Shown: in pieces, positions 22,539-30,216 of the stretch
Layout: each line of letters begins with the position of its first letter
Numbering within the stretch: the stretch's first letter is position 1
Translations under genes and position numbers: made by a program
Source: an uncultured Clostridia bacterium
Lineage (GTDB): Bacteria > Bacillota > Clostridia > Christensenellales > Borkfalkiaceae
Length of the DNA: 38,518 nucleotides
Reading direction: 5' to 3'
Assembly (NCBI GenBank): GCA_958419945.1
Contig: CATZIC010000012.1
Location: 1-38,518, forward strand
The notes under the pieces: generated by a model
Seen by the model: only the letters and a program-made list of their open reading frames with translations
What the model was told of the DNA's origin: nothing
The model's database searches: none

Positions 22539-24304
22539 AATTGACACCTGAATTCTTTATTGATCCCGCAGCCTTTGCAACCTCTGAAACAACTTCCCGT
22601 AACCTTTTCCGAAACCGCCTTTTCAGCTTCCTTTTTAAGGTAACTTTTATCAACGAAAACGTTCACGAAATCCCACGGAAGAATTTCAGAAAAGTCGTGT
22701 TTACGGGTATATAGGTCGGGATTTACGTTGTTTTCTTCAAAAGCACGGCGCCAGATATCCGCACTGAAAAATTCCGACCAACTGTCAAGGTGTGCGCCTA
22801 ATTTATATGCCGAAAGTATAACGGGCGAAAGCCGCCTGTCCCCACGTGCAAGCACGGCCTCTAAGCGTGAAAGGGCAAAATCGTTCCAACTTAAAGACAC
22901 ACCTTTGACGAAAAGTCTTTCCTTTAAAAGGGCTATTTTTTGCTTAAATTCCTCTTCGGAAATCTGTCTTTCCCATTGGAAAGGAGTAAAGGGTTTTGGT
23001 ATAAAGGTGGAGCAACTTACGCTTACGCGGAGCTCTCTCGGCCGCTTCTTTTGCTTGGAATAAATTTCCCTTATTTTATAAACAATGTCCGCAATGCCGT
23101 TTAAATCCTCGTCGGTTTCGGTGGGAAGCCCCATCATAAAGTACAGTTTTATTGAGGTATAACCCTGCTCGAAAGCGGCGGTTGCGCAGCGTTCTATCTG
23201 CTCTTCGGTAACGTCCTTATTTATAACGTCACGAAGTCTTTGCGTGCCCGCTTCCGGCGCAAAAGTAAGGCTGTTTTTCTTGGATTCCGAAACAAACTCG
23301 CTGTCAAAGCTGTCTATTCTGAGCGAAGGAAGGGCAATTTTAGTGTCGGGAAGTGTCTCCTTTAGCTGTGAAAGTAAAGGTATAAGGCAGGGATAGTCCC
23401 CCGTCGAAAGGCTGTTTAAACTTAATTCGTCGTAGCCAGAACCTTCCACTATGGACTTTGCCTGCGCCGTAATGGTTTCGGGCTTTCTAAGTCTTATGGG
23501 GCGGTAAATATAGCCCGCTTGGCAAAACCTGCAACCACGTGGGCAACCACGCATTACTTCAACCACCGCACGGTCGAAAACCGCTTCGATATTTCCGACC
23601 GGTTGGATTGCCGGAAATTTCGCCGTGTCAAGGTTATCTATTACCGCTTTTTTTACTTCGGTTATTCCCGAAAACCCCTCTATAAGCCCGTTATCTCCAT
23701 ATTTTACTTCCATCATAGACGGAACGTAAACCCCTTGAATCTTGCTTGCTTTTTCAAGATATTCCGCTTTTGAAGAACAGGTTAGTCTAAGCCTCGCAAG
23801 TTTGTCGTTTATGGCTTCGCCGTCGCCCAATATGAACAGATCGATAAAATCCGACATAGGTTCCGGATTGCAGGTACAAGGTCCGCCCGCCTCTATTACG
23901 GGATAGTCCTCTCCACGCTCCTTTCTTAAAAGGGGTATTCCCGCCAAATCAAGCATATAAAGCACGGTGGTGTAACAAAGTTCGAACCCCATGGAAAAGC
24001 CTATTCCGTCGAAATCTTTGAGCGGGCGTTTGGAATTAAGTCCGTAAAGAGGCAAACCGTTTTCCTTTAAAAGTTTGCCGAAGTCATCCCACGGGGCAAA
24101 ACAGCGGTCCACGAAAACGCCGTCGACGTCCGCCATGACCTTTTCCACTATTCTTATGCCGAGGTTGGACATCGCCACTTCATACACGTCCGGAAAGCAA
24201 AGACAATAGTTATATTTTTTGAATTCCTTACCGCCGGAGCCATACTCTCCGCCTATATATCTTGCGGGTTTTTCCGCTTTTTTGAGCAAATCTTCTATTC
24301 TCAT
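22532..24304 (-). CDS. TIGR03960-type B12-binding/radical SAM protein
   Basis: A 590-aa YgiQ-like enzyme with an N-terminal cobalamin-binding-like Rossmann region (about 30-200: YNYCLCFPDVYEVAMSNLGIRIV... EAGGPCTCNPEPMSDFIDLFILGDGE) and a radical SAM barrel with the [4Fe-4S] ligands C254-x3-C258-x2-C261 in RGCPRGCRFCQAG. Further motifs are SLSTGDYPCL, SLRIDSF and TFAPEAGTQRLR. The C-terminal Cys cluster (CFRGCKGCGINKEFRCQLC) could bind a second cluster or zinc. The substrate is unknown. A promoter (TTGCAA-17-TAAAAT) lies so close to the ATG that the mRNA is predicted to have almost no leader, and no Shine-Dalgarno site is visible. It is first in an operon with DUF2344 and rng. Confidence 0.92.
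   Translation of the reverse strand: MRIEDLLKKAEKPARYIGGEYGSGGKEFKKYNYCLCFPDVYEVAMSNLGIRIVEKVMADVDGVFVDRCFAPWDDFGKLLKENGLPLYGLNSKRPLKDFDGIGFSMGFELCYTTVLYMLDLAGIPLLRKERGEDYPVIEAGGPCTCNPEPMSDFIDLFILGDGEAINDKLARLRLTCSSKAEYLEKASKIQGVYVPSMMEVKYGDNGLIEGFSGITEVKKAVIDNLDTAKFPAIQPVGNIEAVFDRAVVEVMRGCPRGCRFCQAGYIYRPIRLRKPETITAQAKSIVEGSGYDELSLNSLSTGDYPCLIPLLSQLKETLPDTKIALPSLRIDSFDSEFVSESKKNSLTFAPEAGTQRLRDVINKDVTEEQIERCATAAFEQGYTSIKLYFMMGLPTETDEDLNGIADIVYKIREIYSKQKKRPRELRVSVSCSTFIPKPFTPFQWERQISEEEFKQKIALLKERLFVKGVSLSWNDFALSRLEAVLARGDRRLSPVILSAYKLGAHLDSWSEFFSADIWRRAFEENNVNPDLYTRKHDFSEILPWDFVNVFVDKSYLKKEAEKAVSEKVTGSCFRGCKGCGINKEFRCQLC
23671..23695 (+). repeat. Dispersed motif copy 9 (inside the radical SAM gene)
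   Basis: CTATAAG-CCC-GTTATC is perfect in the core and right block; the left block has drifted to AAAACC. It encodes D-N-G-L-I-E-G-F. Confidence 0.7.
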
Positions 24305-24311
24305 AAATTTT

Positions 24312-24340
24312 ATTTTAACACATTAAGTTTTATTTTGCAA
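24312..24340 (-). promoter_or_regulatory. Promoter of the radical SAM operon (near-leaderless)
   Basis: On the minus strand, TTGCAA (24335-24340), 17 bases, TAAAAT (24312-24317). The ATG begins eight bases after the -10 box, so transcription should start at or next to the start codon. Confidence 0.65.
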
Positions 24341-24423
24341 TAATTTACCGGATATTAGCCTGCCTTTTTTGGTGATGGCAAGCTTTTAAAGCCGCCGCTT
24401 ATACAGTAAAATTTCGGTAACCG

Positions 24424-24452
24424 TTGACAAGTGCGGTATATCGGAGTATAAT
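24424..24452 (+). promoter_or_regulatory. Sigma-A promoter of ung
   Basis: TTGACA (24424-24429), 17 bases, TATAAT (24447-24452), 30 bases before the ATG. Confidence 0.9.
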
Positions 24453-24482
24453 TAGGTATATAACCGCAAACGGAGGAATATC

Positions 24483-25148
24483 ATGGTTGATTTCGGAAAC
24501 GATTGGAACGATGTTTTAAATGATCTTATAAACGGCGAAAACTACCGAAAAATCAGAGAATTTTTAAAGACCGAATACTTTACCCGTGAAATTTACCCGC
24601 CTATGCAGGAGATTTTTAACGCCTTTAAGCTTACGCCATATTCGGAAGTTAAAGCGGTGATTTTAGGGCAGGATCCCTACCACGAACCGGGTGAAGCACA
24701 CGGCCTTTGCTTTTCGGTAAGACAAGGGGTGAAAATGCCGCCCTCGCTTGCCAATATCTACAAGGAAATGAAAGATGATATAGGCGTAGACAACGGCAAT
24801 AAAACCGACCTTACACCGTGGGCAAAACAGGGCGTACTGCTGCTTAATACCACGTTAACCGTTAGGCGCGGGCAAGCGAACTCCCATAAAAACTGCGGCT
24901 GGACGGAGTTTACCGATGAAGTCATAAAAATACTAAACACCCGTGAAAAGCCTTTGGTGTTTATACTTTGGGGGCAGAACGCAAGAAGCAAAAAAGCCTT
25001 TATCGATACCACAAGACATAAAGTTCTTGAAAGCGCGCACCCCTCCCCCCTATCTGCGTTCAACGGATTTTTCGGTTGCCGCCATTTTTCAAAAACCAAC
25101 GACTTTTTGACAAAAACAAACCAAACGCCTATAAATTGGCAACTTTAA
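24483..25148 (+). CDS. ung: Uracil-DNA glycosylase (family 1)
   Basis: A 221-aa DNA repair enzyme that removes uracil from DNA. The water-activating loop G62-Q63-D64-P65-Y66-H67, the uracil-recognising NTTLTV segment and the DNA-intercalation loop H186-P187-S188-P189-L190 are all intact, as is the C-terminal FSKTNDFL helix. Length matches bacterial Ung. It has its own consensus promoter, GGAGG ribosome site and strong terminator, so it is a single-gene transcript. Confidence 0.97.
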   Translation: MVDFGNDWNDVLNDLINGENYRKIREFLKTEYFTREIYPPMQEIFNAFKLTPYSEVKAVILGQDPYHEPGEAHGLCFSVRQGVKMPPSLANIYKEMKDDIGVDNGNKTDLTPWAKQGVLLLNTTLTVRRGQANSHKNCGWTEFTDEVIKILNTREKPLVFILWGQNARSKKAFIDTTRHKVLESAHPSPLSAFNGFFGCRHFSKTNDFLTKTNQTPINWQL

Positions 25149-25157
25149 ATTTTAAAA

Positions 25158-25189
25158 ACCCATCGGCTAAGCCGATGGGTTGATTTTTT
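25158..25189 (+). terminator. Terminator of ung
   Basis: A perfect 10-bp stem, ACCCATCGGC with GCCGATGGGT around TAA, followed by TTGATTTTTT. Confidence 0.92.
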
Positions 25190-25192
25190 GTG

Positions 25193-25218
25193 AAAAGTGG
25201 GGCTATAAGCCTGTTTTT
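25193..25218 (+). repeat. Dispersed motif copy 10 (intergenic)
   Basis: AAAAGT / GGGG / CTATAAG / CCT / GTTTTT, in the convergent gap between ung and the YitT gene. On the minus strand GGCT-TAT-AGCC can fold before ACTTTT. Confidence 0.8.
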
Positions 25219-25226
25219 GCAACGTT

Positions 25227-26156
25227 TTAGTGCGGGATATCCGTCTTTTTCCACCTGAAGTTACCACGTACACCCGTAACGTCGCAGTAGTATATAAAGG
25301 TATCGGGTAGTTCCTTTATAATGTTCGTAAGTTCGCCGAGTTGCCTTATGTTTATTATAGTAATAACCAAAAAGCGGTCCTCGTCGGTGTACATGCCTTT
25401 GCAGCCAATGACCGTAGCGCCGTGTTTTAATTTAAATAAAATCTTTTCCTTTAAGCGATCGGGATCTTTTGTGACAATTTTAACTTCTATGGCGTTTCGA
25501 CTGTCCTTTAAAACGAAACCTATGCTTTTTTCAAGCACGAAAGTTTCGATTATCGATAAAAGTATGCAAGTAAGATCCTGGTTATAAACAAAGTAGGAAA
25601 GAAAGATTATAAAATAGCATATTACCGAAATGCACTTTTCTATATCCACGTGTGGTTTTTTGGACTGAATCATGCAAGCTATAATATCGATGCCGCCTGT
25701 GGAACTTCCTATTTTTATCATAAGACCGGTTCTTACGCCCAAAATTATGCCCGAAAAAATAGCGGGAAGAATCCTGTCCGTTTCGGAAACGTAAACGTAG
25801 AAATCGATCTTTTCGAAAAGAAAAACGAGGGCAGATGATATAATGGTAAATATCACGGTATAAACGACGTACTTTTTGTTTAACTTGAAAAAGGCCCAGA
25901 TAAGAAGCGGCAAGTTACAAAGAGCCATATATACGCCTGCGTTTATTCCCGTAAGCTCCTGCAGCATTGCGGAAATTCCGTCCACACCGCTTGGCGCAAA
26001 CTTTGCGGGATACACGAAAACGTGAAGCCCCAAAGCAGACAAAACAGCGGCAAGTATTACGAGCGAGGCTTCTAAAACAGCGGTAAATTTTTTCTTGGTA
26101 GTGTGCGTTTCCATACCCTTACGATCCGAAAATAAATTACTATTATGATAAAACAT
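25227..26156 (-). CDS. YitT family membrane protein (DUF161 + DUF2179)
   Basis: A 309-aa protein with five to six TM helices in the first ~210 residues, including the signature LHVFVYPAKFAPSGVDGISAMLQELTGINAGVYMALCNLPLL and KIGSSTGGIDIIACM. A soluble DUF2179 domain follows (about 225-300: AIEVKIVTKDPDRLKEKILFKLKHGATVIGCKGMYT... LVITIINIRQLGELTNIIKELP), a fold related to PII-like sensors. The family is widespread in Firmicutes; its function is not settled, a transporter being most likely. An alternative start at 26112-26114 (MET in METHTTKK) would drop 14 residues; neither start has a good ribosome site. Confidence 0.9.
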   Translation of the reverse strand: MFYHNSNLFSDRKGMETHTTKKKFTAVLEASLVILAAVLSALGLHVFVYPAKFAPSGVDGISAMLQELTGINAGVYMALCNLPLLIWAFFKLNKKYVVYTVIFTIISSALVFLFEKIDFYVYVSETDRILPAIFSGIILGVRTGLMIKIGSSTGGIDIIACMIQSKKPHVDIEKCISVICYFIIFLSYFVYNQDLTCILLSIIETFVLEKSIGFVLKDSRNAIEVKIVTKDPDRLKEKILFKLKHGATVIGCKGMYTDEDRFLVITIINIRQLGELTNIIKELPDTFIYYCDVTGVRGNFRWKKTDIPH

Positions 26157-26226
26157 TTTTACTTAATATTCAACCCTTTTAACGGTGATTTTAAGTAATA
26201 AATTTTTTTATTTTTTCGGCCTTTGT

Positions 26227-27372
26227 TTACGCCTGTTTTTTGTAAACGACCTTGCCTGCCCTTATGGTTAGCAAAACTTCGAAATTGCTGTCTAAAACGG
26301 TAAAGTCCGCGCGCTTACCGACGGCTATTGAACCCGTTTTGTCGTAAATGCCAAGGTTTTTGGCAGGGTTTTGGGTTGCAAAATCTATTGCGTCCGTAAA
26401 CGGAACGCCGTTTTTGACAAGGTTAGATACGGCAACGTTCATTTTTAGGACGCTTCCCGCCAAGGCTCCGTTTTCAAGCCTTGCTTCGCCGTCCTTTACT
26501 ATTACCTTTTGCCCGCCGAGTTCCGACAACCCGTCCGGCATCTGTTTTGCACGCATTGCGTCGGTTATAAGTGTAACTTTATCGTGTGGCTTGGACTTTA
26601 TCAAAAGTTTTATTGCGGGAACGGAAACGTGAACGGTATCGCAAATTACCTCGCAGTTGAGTTCGTCATATAAAAGGGCGGAACCCACCGTTCCAATATC
26701 TCTGTGATGAAGTGGGGACTGTGCATTATAGGTATGTGTAACGTTTGAAGCACCGCTTAAAATTGCCTTTTCAATATCACAACGTTTTGCCGCTGTATGA
26801 CCGAAAGATGCTATAACGCCCTTACTTTTAAGGTGCGCTATAAATTCCTGTGCGCCTTCGGTTTCGGGGGCCACGGTTACGATTTTTATGGCGTTGCCGC
26901 TTGCCTCGTTATATTCGTCAAACTCCCGGCAATTTGGATTTACCACGTATTCGGGAGGCTGTGCACCTACGAATTTTGGTGATATGTACGGACCTTCGAG
27001 GTGTACGCCCAAAACTTCCGCACCCGTATCCTTGTTTAGCGCCATATATTCTTTAACGTTTTTTAAAGCCTTGGTAATATTTTCCTTGCTCTGCGTCATA
27101 GTGGTAGCCAAAAACGCCACCGTGCCTTCGGAAGGAAGTGCGTTTGCCATGGTCTCTAAGGCGGCAATAGTGCCGTCCATGGTATCTGCGCCCATAGCTC
27201 CGTGAATATGCTCGTCGATAAAGCCCGGAACCACAACGCAGCCTTCCGGCAAATCGAAACAGTCACAGTCGATATTTCCTATTTTTGTAATAACGCCGTC
27301 GGAAAAACCGACGTCGGTTTTTATTACGCCTTTATTTTCAACGTAAACGTTCGCATTTTTAAATCCTTTCAT
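26227..27372 (-). CDS. nagA: N-acetylglucosamine-6-phosphate deacetylase
   Basis: A 381-aa amidohydrolase that deacetylates GlcNAc-6-phosphate, supplying NagB. Metal and substrate motifs are H55-I-H57 in GFIDEHIHGAMG, E126 in VHLEGPYISPKFVGAQPPEYV, GHTAAKRCD, THTYNAQSPLHHRDIG and the catalytic Asp in LITDAMRA. Length matches NagA. GGAGA precedes the ATG. Upstream is the inverted-repeat element at 27422-27702. The sugar would probably come from peptidoglycan turnover or host glycans; no GlcNAc transporter is nearby. Confidence 0.95.
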   Translation of the reverse strand: MKGFKNANVYVENKGVIKTDVGFSDGVITKIGNIDCDCFDLPEGCVVVPGFIDEHIHGAMGADTMDGTIAALETMANALPSEGTVAFLATTMTQSKENITKALKNVKEYMALNKDTGAEVLGVHLEGPYISPKFVGAQPPEYVVNPNCREFDEYNEASGNAIKIVTVAPETEGAQEFIAHLKSKGVIASFGHTAAKRCDIEKAILSGASNVTHTYNAQSPLHHRDIGTVGSALLYDELNCEVICDTVHVSVPAIKLLIKSKPHDKVTLITDAMRAKQMPDGLSELGGQKVIVKDGEARLENGALAGSVLKMNVAVSNLVKNGVPFTDAIDFATQNPAKNLGIYDKTGSIAVGKRADFTVLDSNFEVLLTIRAGKVVYKKQA

Positions 27373-27421
27373 AATTATAAATCTCCGATATTTTATTGGG
27401 TAAAAACCCTGATAACAGGCT

Positions 27422-27702
27422 TAGGCGTAACTATTGTCATCACTAACTTTTTTAAAGGCGTCTTTTTGCCTTTAAATTTGTTAAGCCTGTTTGCCGTACA
27501 TCGAGTACGCCTGCGCAGTCTTGCCTCTTTAAAGACGAAAAATACGTTCTTTAAAAATGCGAAGCAATTTTAACGGATAAAACGCAAAGAGAAAGGCGGA
27601 AAGTCGAACGAAATCGTACTTGCCGTACTATGAGAGAGACTTTGCGACTTTATCGCAACGTTTTGCCGCTAAAATAGTCAGCGGTGGCAACAGTTACGCC
27701 TA
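27422..27702. mobile_element. MITE-like element with 26-bp imperfect terminal inverted repeats
   Basis: This nearly fills the 338-base gap between nagA and tmcAL. The left end TAGGCGTAACTATTGTCATC and the reverse complement of the right end, TAGGCGTAACTGTTGCCACC, match in 21 of 26 positions over 27422-27447 and 27677-27702. Inside are more hairpins: TTTAAAGGC/GCCTTTAAA (27451-27476), AAAGTCG/CGACTTT (27600-27651) and GCCGCT/AGCGGT (27665-27685); ACAGGCTTA/TAAGCCTGT (27416-27490) straddles its left end. No credible protein is encoded. It looks like a non-autonomous element or a structured repeat; no target-site duplication is obvious. Confidence 0.55.
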
Positions 27703-27710
27703 CACTTTTA

Positions 27711-28889
27711 TTATCTTTTTACAATTTTCATTTCAAATTCGTTGGTATGCTTTTTTGTTACCAAATTATAAACGTCGTTTGCGTAAACGTCTTTTAAAAA
27801 GCAAAGTTTTTGGGTTCCCGTAAGATTGTCGGCGTCGGACTTTCTTGTAATAAGTTTGTTTTTTCCGCCGGAAAACGCAGACAGAAGGTGCATTTTGTCG
27901 CTTGCAATAGCCAAAACTTTCAGATACAGATTGCTTTTAAGACATTTTTGTGTGAATTCTTTTGTAATGCCGAGCATATTTGCCGTAACGATACGCCTGA
28001 GCCTTGCACGGGTGTAGCGGCGTGTTTCGAGTTTTGCGATAAATTCCTCCATATCCCCACATACGGGCGCTAGCGCCTTTAGTCGGTTTTCAAGCCCCTC
28101 GGTGCAATCTAAAGTTTCCCTTATCTGCCGTTTTTCCGAGCGCAAAACGCCGTAAAGCATAAGATCGTCAAAGGAAAGCAAACGTTCGGGAAGATCCCCG
28201 TAAACGCATGACGGAAGGTAATTTTTGGTCTTTTTCCGTTTGCCGTCGGCAATTAAGGCCCGCACGGCAAGGGCGGAACAACAGTCGCCGTCGAGCTCGG
28301 TGCCGTTGTAATCGGTGTTTCTTAAAATAGGCTGTATCGAGGTTTTTGAACCGTTTTTAATAAGCGCCTTGCAATACTCTATTCCAAGCACCCCGTTTGG
28401 CTTTGTCAAAAGCGAAAAATCGCAATCGGGATAGGTTTCTTTATAGGCTTCGAATCTTGCTGCGGCGTACGGTAAACCTTGACTAAGTTTAATTTTTAAC
28501 GCCTTTTTCAGTTCTGCTGTTTCGGTAAGAAGCAGCGAACTTATTTTTAAAAAGTCCTCCTTCGTGCCCGTTTCCGTGCCGAAAAATAAGGTTTTATCCC
28601 CTTTAAGCGAGTCTAAAAGTTTAATTGCGCCGCCGGCAAAAATTTCCGCAGGGGCAACCGAAAACACGGTGGGAAGTTCGAAAACAACGTCCGCGCCGTT
28701 TAGGATTGCGTGGCGGGCACGTGTGTACTTGTCAAGTATTGCCGCCTCCCCACGCTGACAAAAATTACCGCTCATGATAACGGCAACGGCGTCGGGAGAG
28801 TTTTCCCGCATTTTATCAAGATGAATTTTGTGTCCGTTGTGGAAGGGGTTGTATTCGCACACGGCAACAGATAACCTGAGTGATTTCAT
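27711..28889 (-). CDS. tmcAL: tRNA(Met) cytidine acetate ligase
   Basis: A 392-aa enzyme of the TmcAL (YlbM) family, which uses acetate and ATP to make N4-acetylcytidine at the wobble base of elongator tRNA-Met. The nucleotidyltransferase motif is EYNPFHNGHKIHL (12-24), followed by MSGNFCQRGEAAILDKYTRARHAILNGADVVFELPTVFS, then LRNTDYNGTELDG and the C-terminal helical region ending near the MLGITKEF block. Length is typical. Use of acetate links it loosely to the divergent pta-ackA locus. No terminator with a T-run is clear; the transcript runs into the inverted-repeat element. Confidence 0.93.
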   Translation of the reverse strand: MKSLRLSVAVCEYNPFHNGHKIHLDKMRENSPDAVAVIMSGNFCQRGEAAILDKYTRARHAILNGADVVFELPTVFSVAPAEIFAGGAIKLLDSLKGDKTLFFGTETGTKEDFLKISSLLLTETAELKKALKIKLSQGLPYAAARFEAYKETYPDCDFSLLTKPNGVLGIEYCKALIKNGSKTSIQPILRNTDYNGTELDGDCCSALAVRALIADGKRKKTKNYLPSCVYGDLPERLLSFDDLMLYGVLRSEKRQIRETLDCTEGLENRLKALAPVCGDMEEFIAKLETRRYTRARLRRIVTANMLGITKEFTQKCLKSNLYLKVLAIASDKMHLLSAFSGGKNKLITRKSDADNLTGTQKLCFLKDVYANDVYNLVTKKHTNEFEMKIVKR

Positions 28890-28928
28890 AACCTTTACCC
28901 TAAAAGCGGAAAATTTTAAAGTTTTTTC

Positions 28929-28957
28929 TTTACTTTATCGGCTTATTATAGTATAAT
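28929..28957 (+). promoter_or_regulatory. Probable sigma-A promoter of pta-ackA
   Basis: TTTACT (28929-28934), 17 bases, TATAAT (28952-28957), giving a leader of about 150 bases. A second TTGACA at 29029-29034 has no good -10 box. Confidence 0.6.
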
Positions 28958-28977
28958 CAAAGGTGCGGTGAAAGTGG

Positions 28978-29027
28978 CGGAATTTTTATCGTAAGTTTTT
29001 ACTACTTACTATCATATGTAAATTCCG
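28978..29027 (+). other. Structured element in the pta leader
   Basis: CGGAATTT (28978-28985) pairs with AAATTCCG (29020-29027), with a nested GTAAG/CTTAC stem. It does not match a riboswitch class I know. Confidence 0.4.
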
Positions 29028-29112
29028 TTTGACAGGTAACCGCAGTACTACACGTAAAGTGTAAACCATTTCTTAAAAAATTTCAAGGATTTTTAATTGA
29101 AAGGAGAATTTT

Positions 29113-30141
29113 ATGACCAAAGTTGTTGAAAGCATTATTGAAAGAGCGGCTCTTCTTCACAAAAACATCGTACTTCCCGAAGGCGAAGATAAAAGGGTTA
29201 TTACCGCTGCGCAAGAAATCGTAAAACAGGGCTTTGCCGACGTTACCGTACTTGGAAGTATGGAAGAAATTAAGGCGAATAACCCCGAAGCAAATCTTGA
29301 CGGCATAACCATAATCGATCCCGTAAATTACGAGAAAACCGACCTATACGCGCAGATTTTGTTTGATGCAAGAAAAGGAAAGATCAATAAAAAGACGGGC
29401 AATCCCGAATTTTCTACCGTAGAAGACGCTAAAGCTGCCATATTAAAAGATTACACGATGTACGGCGCGCTTATGCTTAAAAACGACGACGTAGACGGCA
29501 TGGTTTCCGGCGCTTGCCACTCCACGGCAAACACCCTTCGCCCGGGTCTTCAGGTAATAAAGACCGCTCCCGGCGAAAAAATCGTTTCCGCTTACTTTTT
29601 GATGATCGCACCCCCACAAGGCAACAAATACTGCGAGGACGGTTGCTATATCTACGCAGACAGCGGCTTAAACCAAAACCCCACTTCCGAAGAGCTTGCT
29701 TATATCGCACTTTCTTCGGCTAAATCCGCCAAGGCCATTGCGGGAATTGAACCGAGAATCGCTTTCATTTCTCACTCCTCTAAAGGTTCCGCAAGACACC
29801 AAGACGTAGACAAAGTTGTGGAAGCGGTTAAGATGTTTAAGGAAATCGCACCCGAATATAAAGCGGACGGCGAACTTCAGTTTGACGCGGCAATCGTACC
29901 CGACGTTGCAAAAACCAAAGCGCCCGACTCCCCTGTTGCGGGACACGCCAACATTTTAATTTTCCCCGACCTTGACGCAGGTAACTCCAACTACAAAAAC
30001 ACCGAAAGATTGGGCGGATTCCAGGCAGTAGGTCCGTTGTGCCAGGGCTTTGCTAAGCCTATTAACGATTTATCCCGCGGTTGCCATGCGGAAGATATCG
30101 TTGTTGCGGTTGCAATAACTGCGCTTCAAACCCAAATTTAG
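29113..30141 (+). CDS. pta: Phosphate acetyltransferase
   Basis: A 342-aa enzyme that interconverts acetyl-CoA and acetyl phosphate. The short single-domain form is seen in Firmicutes: NIVLPEGEDKRVITAAQEIVKQGFADVTVLG at the start, MVSGACHSTANTLRPGLQVIKTAPGEKIVSAYFLM, FISHSSKGSARHQDVDKV, and the C-terminal block VAGHANILIFPDLDAGNSNYKNTERLGGF. Length matches Pta of this type. AAAGGAGA precedes the ATG. With ackA 75 bases downstream it forms the acetate/ATP-generating branch of fermentation. A dispersed-motif copy starts four bases after the stop. Confidence 0.97.
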   Translation: MTKVVESIIERAALLHKNIVLPEGEDKRVITAAQEIVKQGFADVTVLGSMEEIKANNPEANLDGITIIDPVNYEKTDLYAQILFDARKGKINKKTGNPEFSTVEDAKAAILKDYTMYGALMLKNDDVDGMVSGACHSTANTLRPGLQVIKTAPGEKIVSAYFLMIAPPQGNKYCEDGCYIYADSGLNQNPTSEELAYIALSSAKSAKAIAGIEPRIAFISHSSKGSARHQDVDKVVEAVKMFKEIAPEYKADGELQFDAAIVPDVAKTKAPDSPVAGHANILIFPDLDAGNSNYKNTERLGGFQAVGPLCQGFAKPINDLSRGCHAEDIVVAVAITALQTQI

Positions 30142-30144
30142 TTC

Positions 30145-30169
30145 GATAACAGGCCTATAGGCCGACTTA
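30145..30169 (-). repeat. Dispersed motif copy 11 (reverse orientation, between pta and ackA)
   Basis: Read on the minus strand: TAAGT / CGGC / CTATAGG / CCT / GTTATC. It is the only clear copy in this orientation. The core GGCC-TATA-GGCC is fully palindromic. Confidence 0.8.
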
Positions 30170-30216
30170 TTTAAAAAATCAATCATAAAAATAAAGGTAA
30201 AGGAATTTTAGCAGTA

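Noticed and set aside
27202..27573. A + strand frame of 123 aa running from nagA into the inverted-repeat element
   Set aside because: The first half is antisense to nagA and the second half lies in the structured non-coding element; there is no family match.
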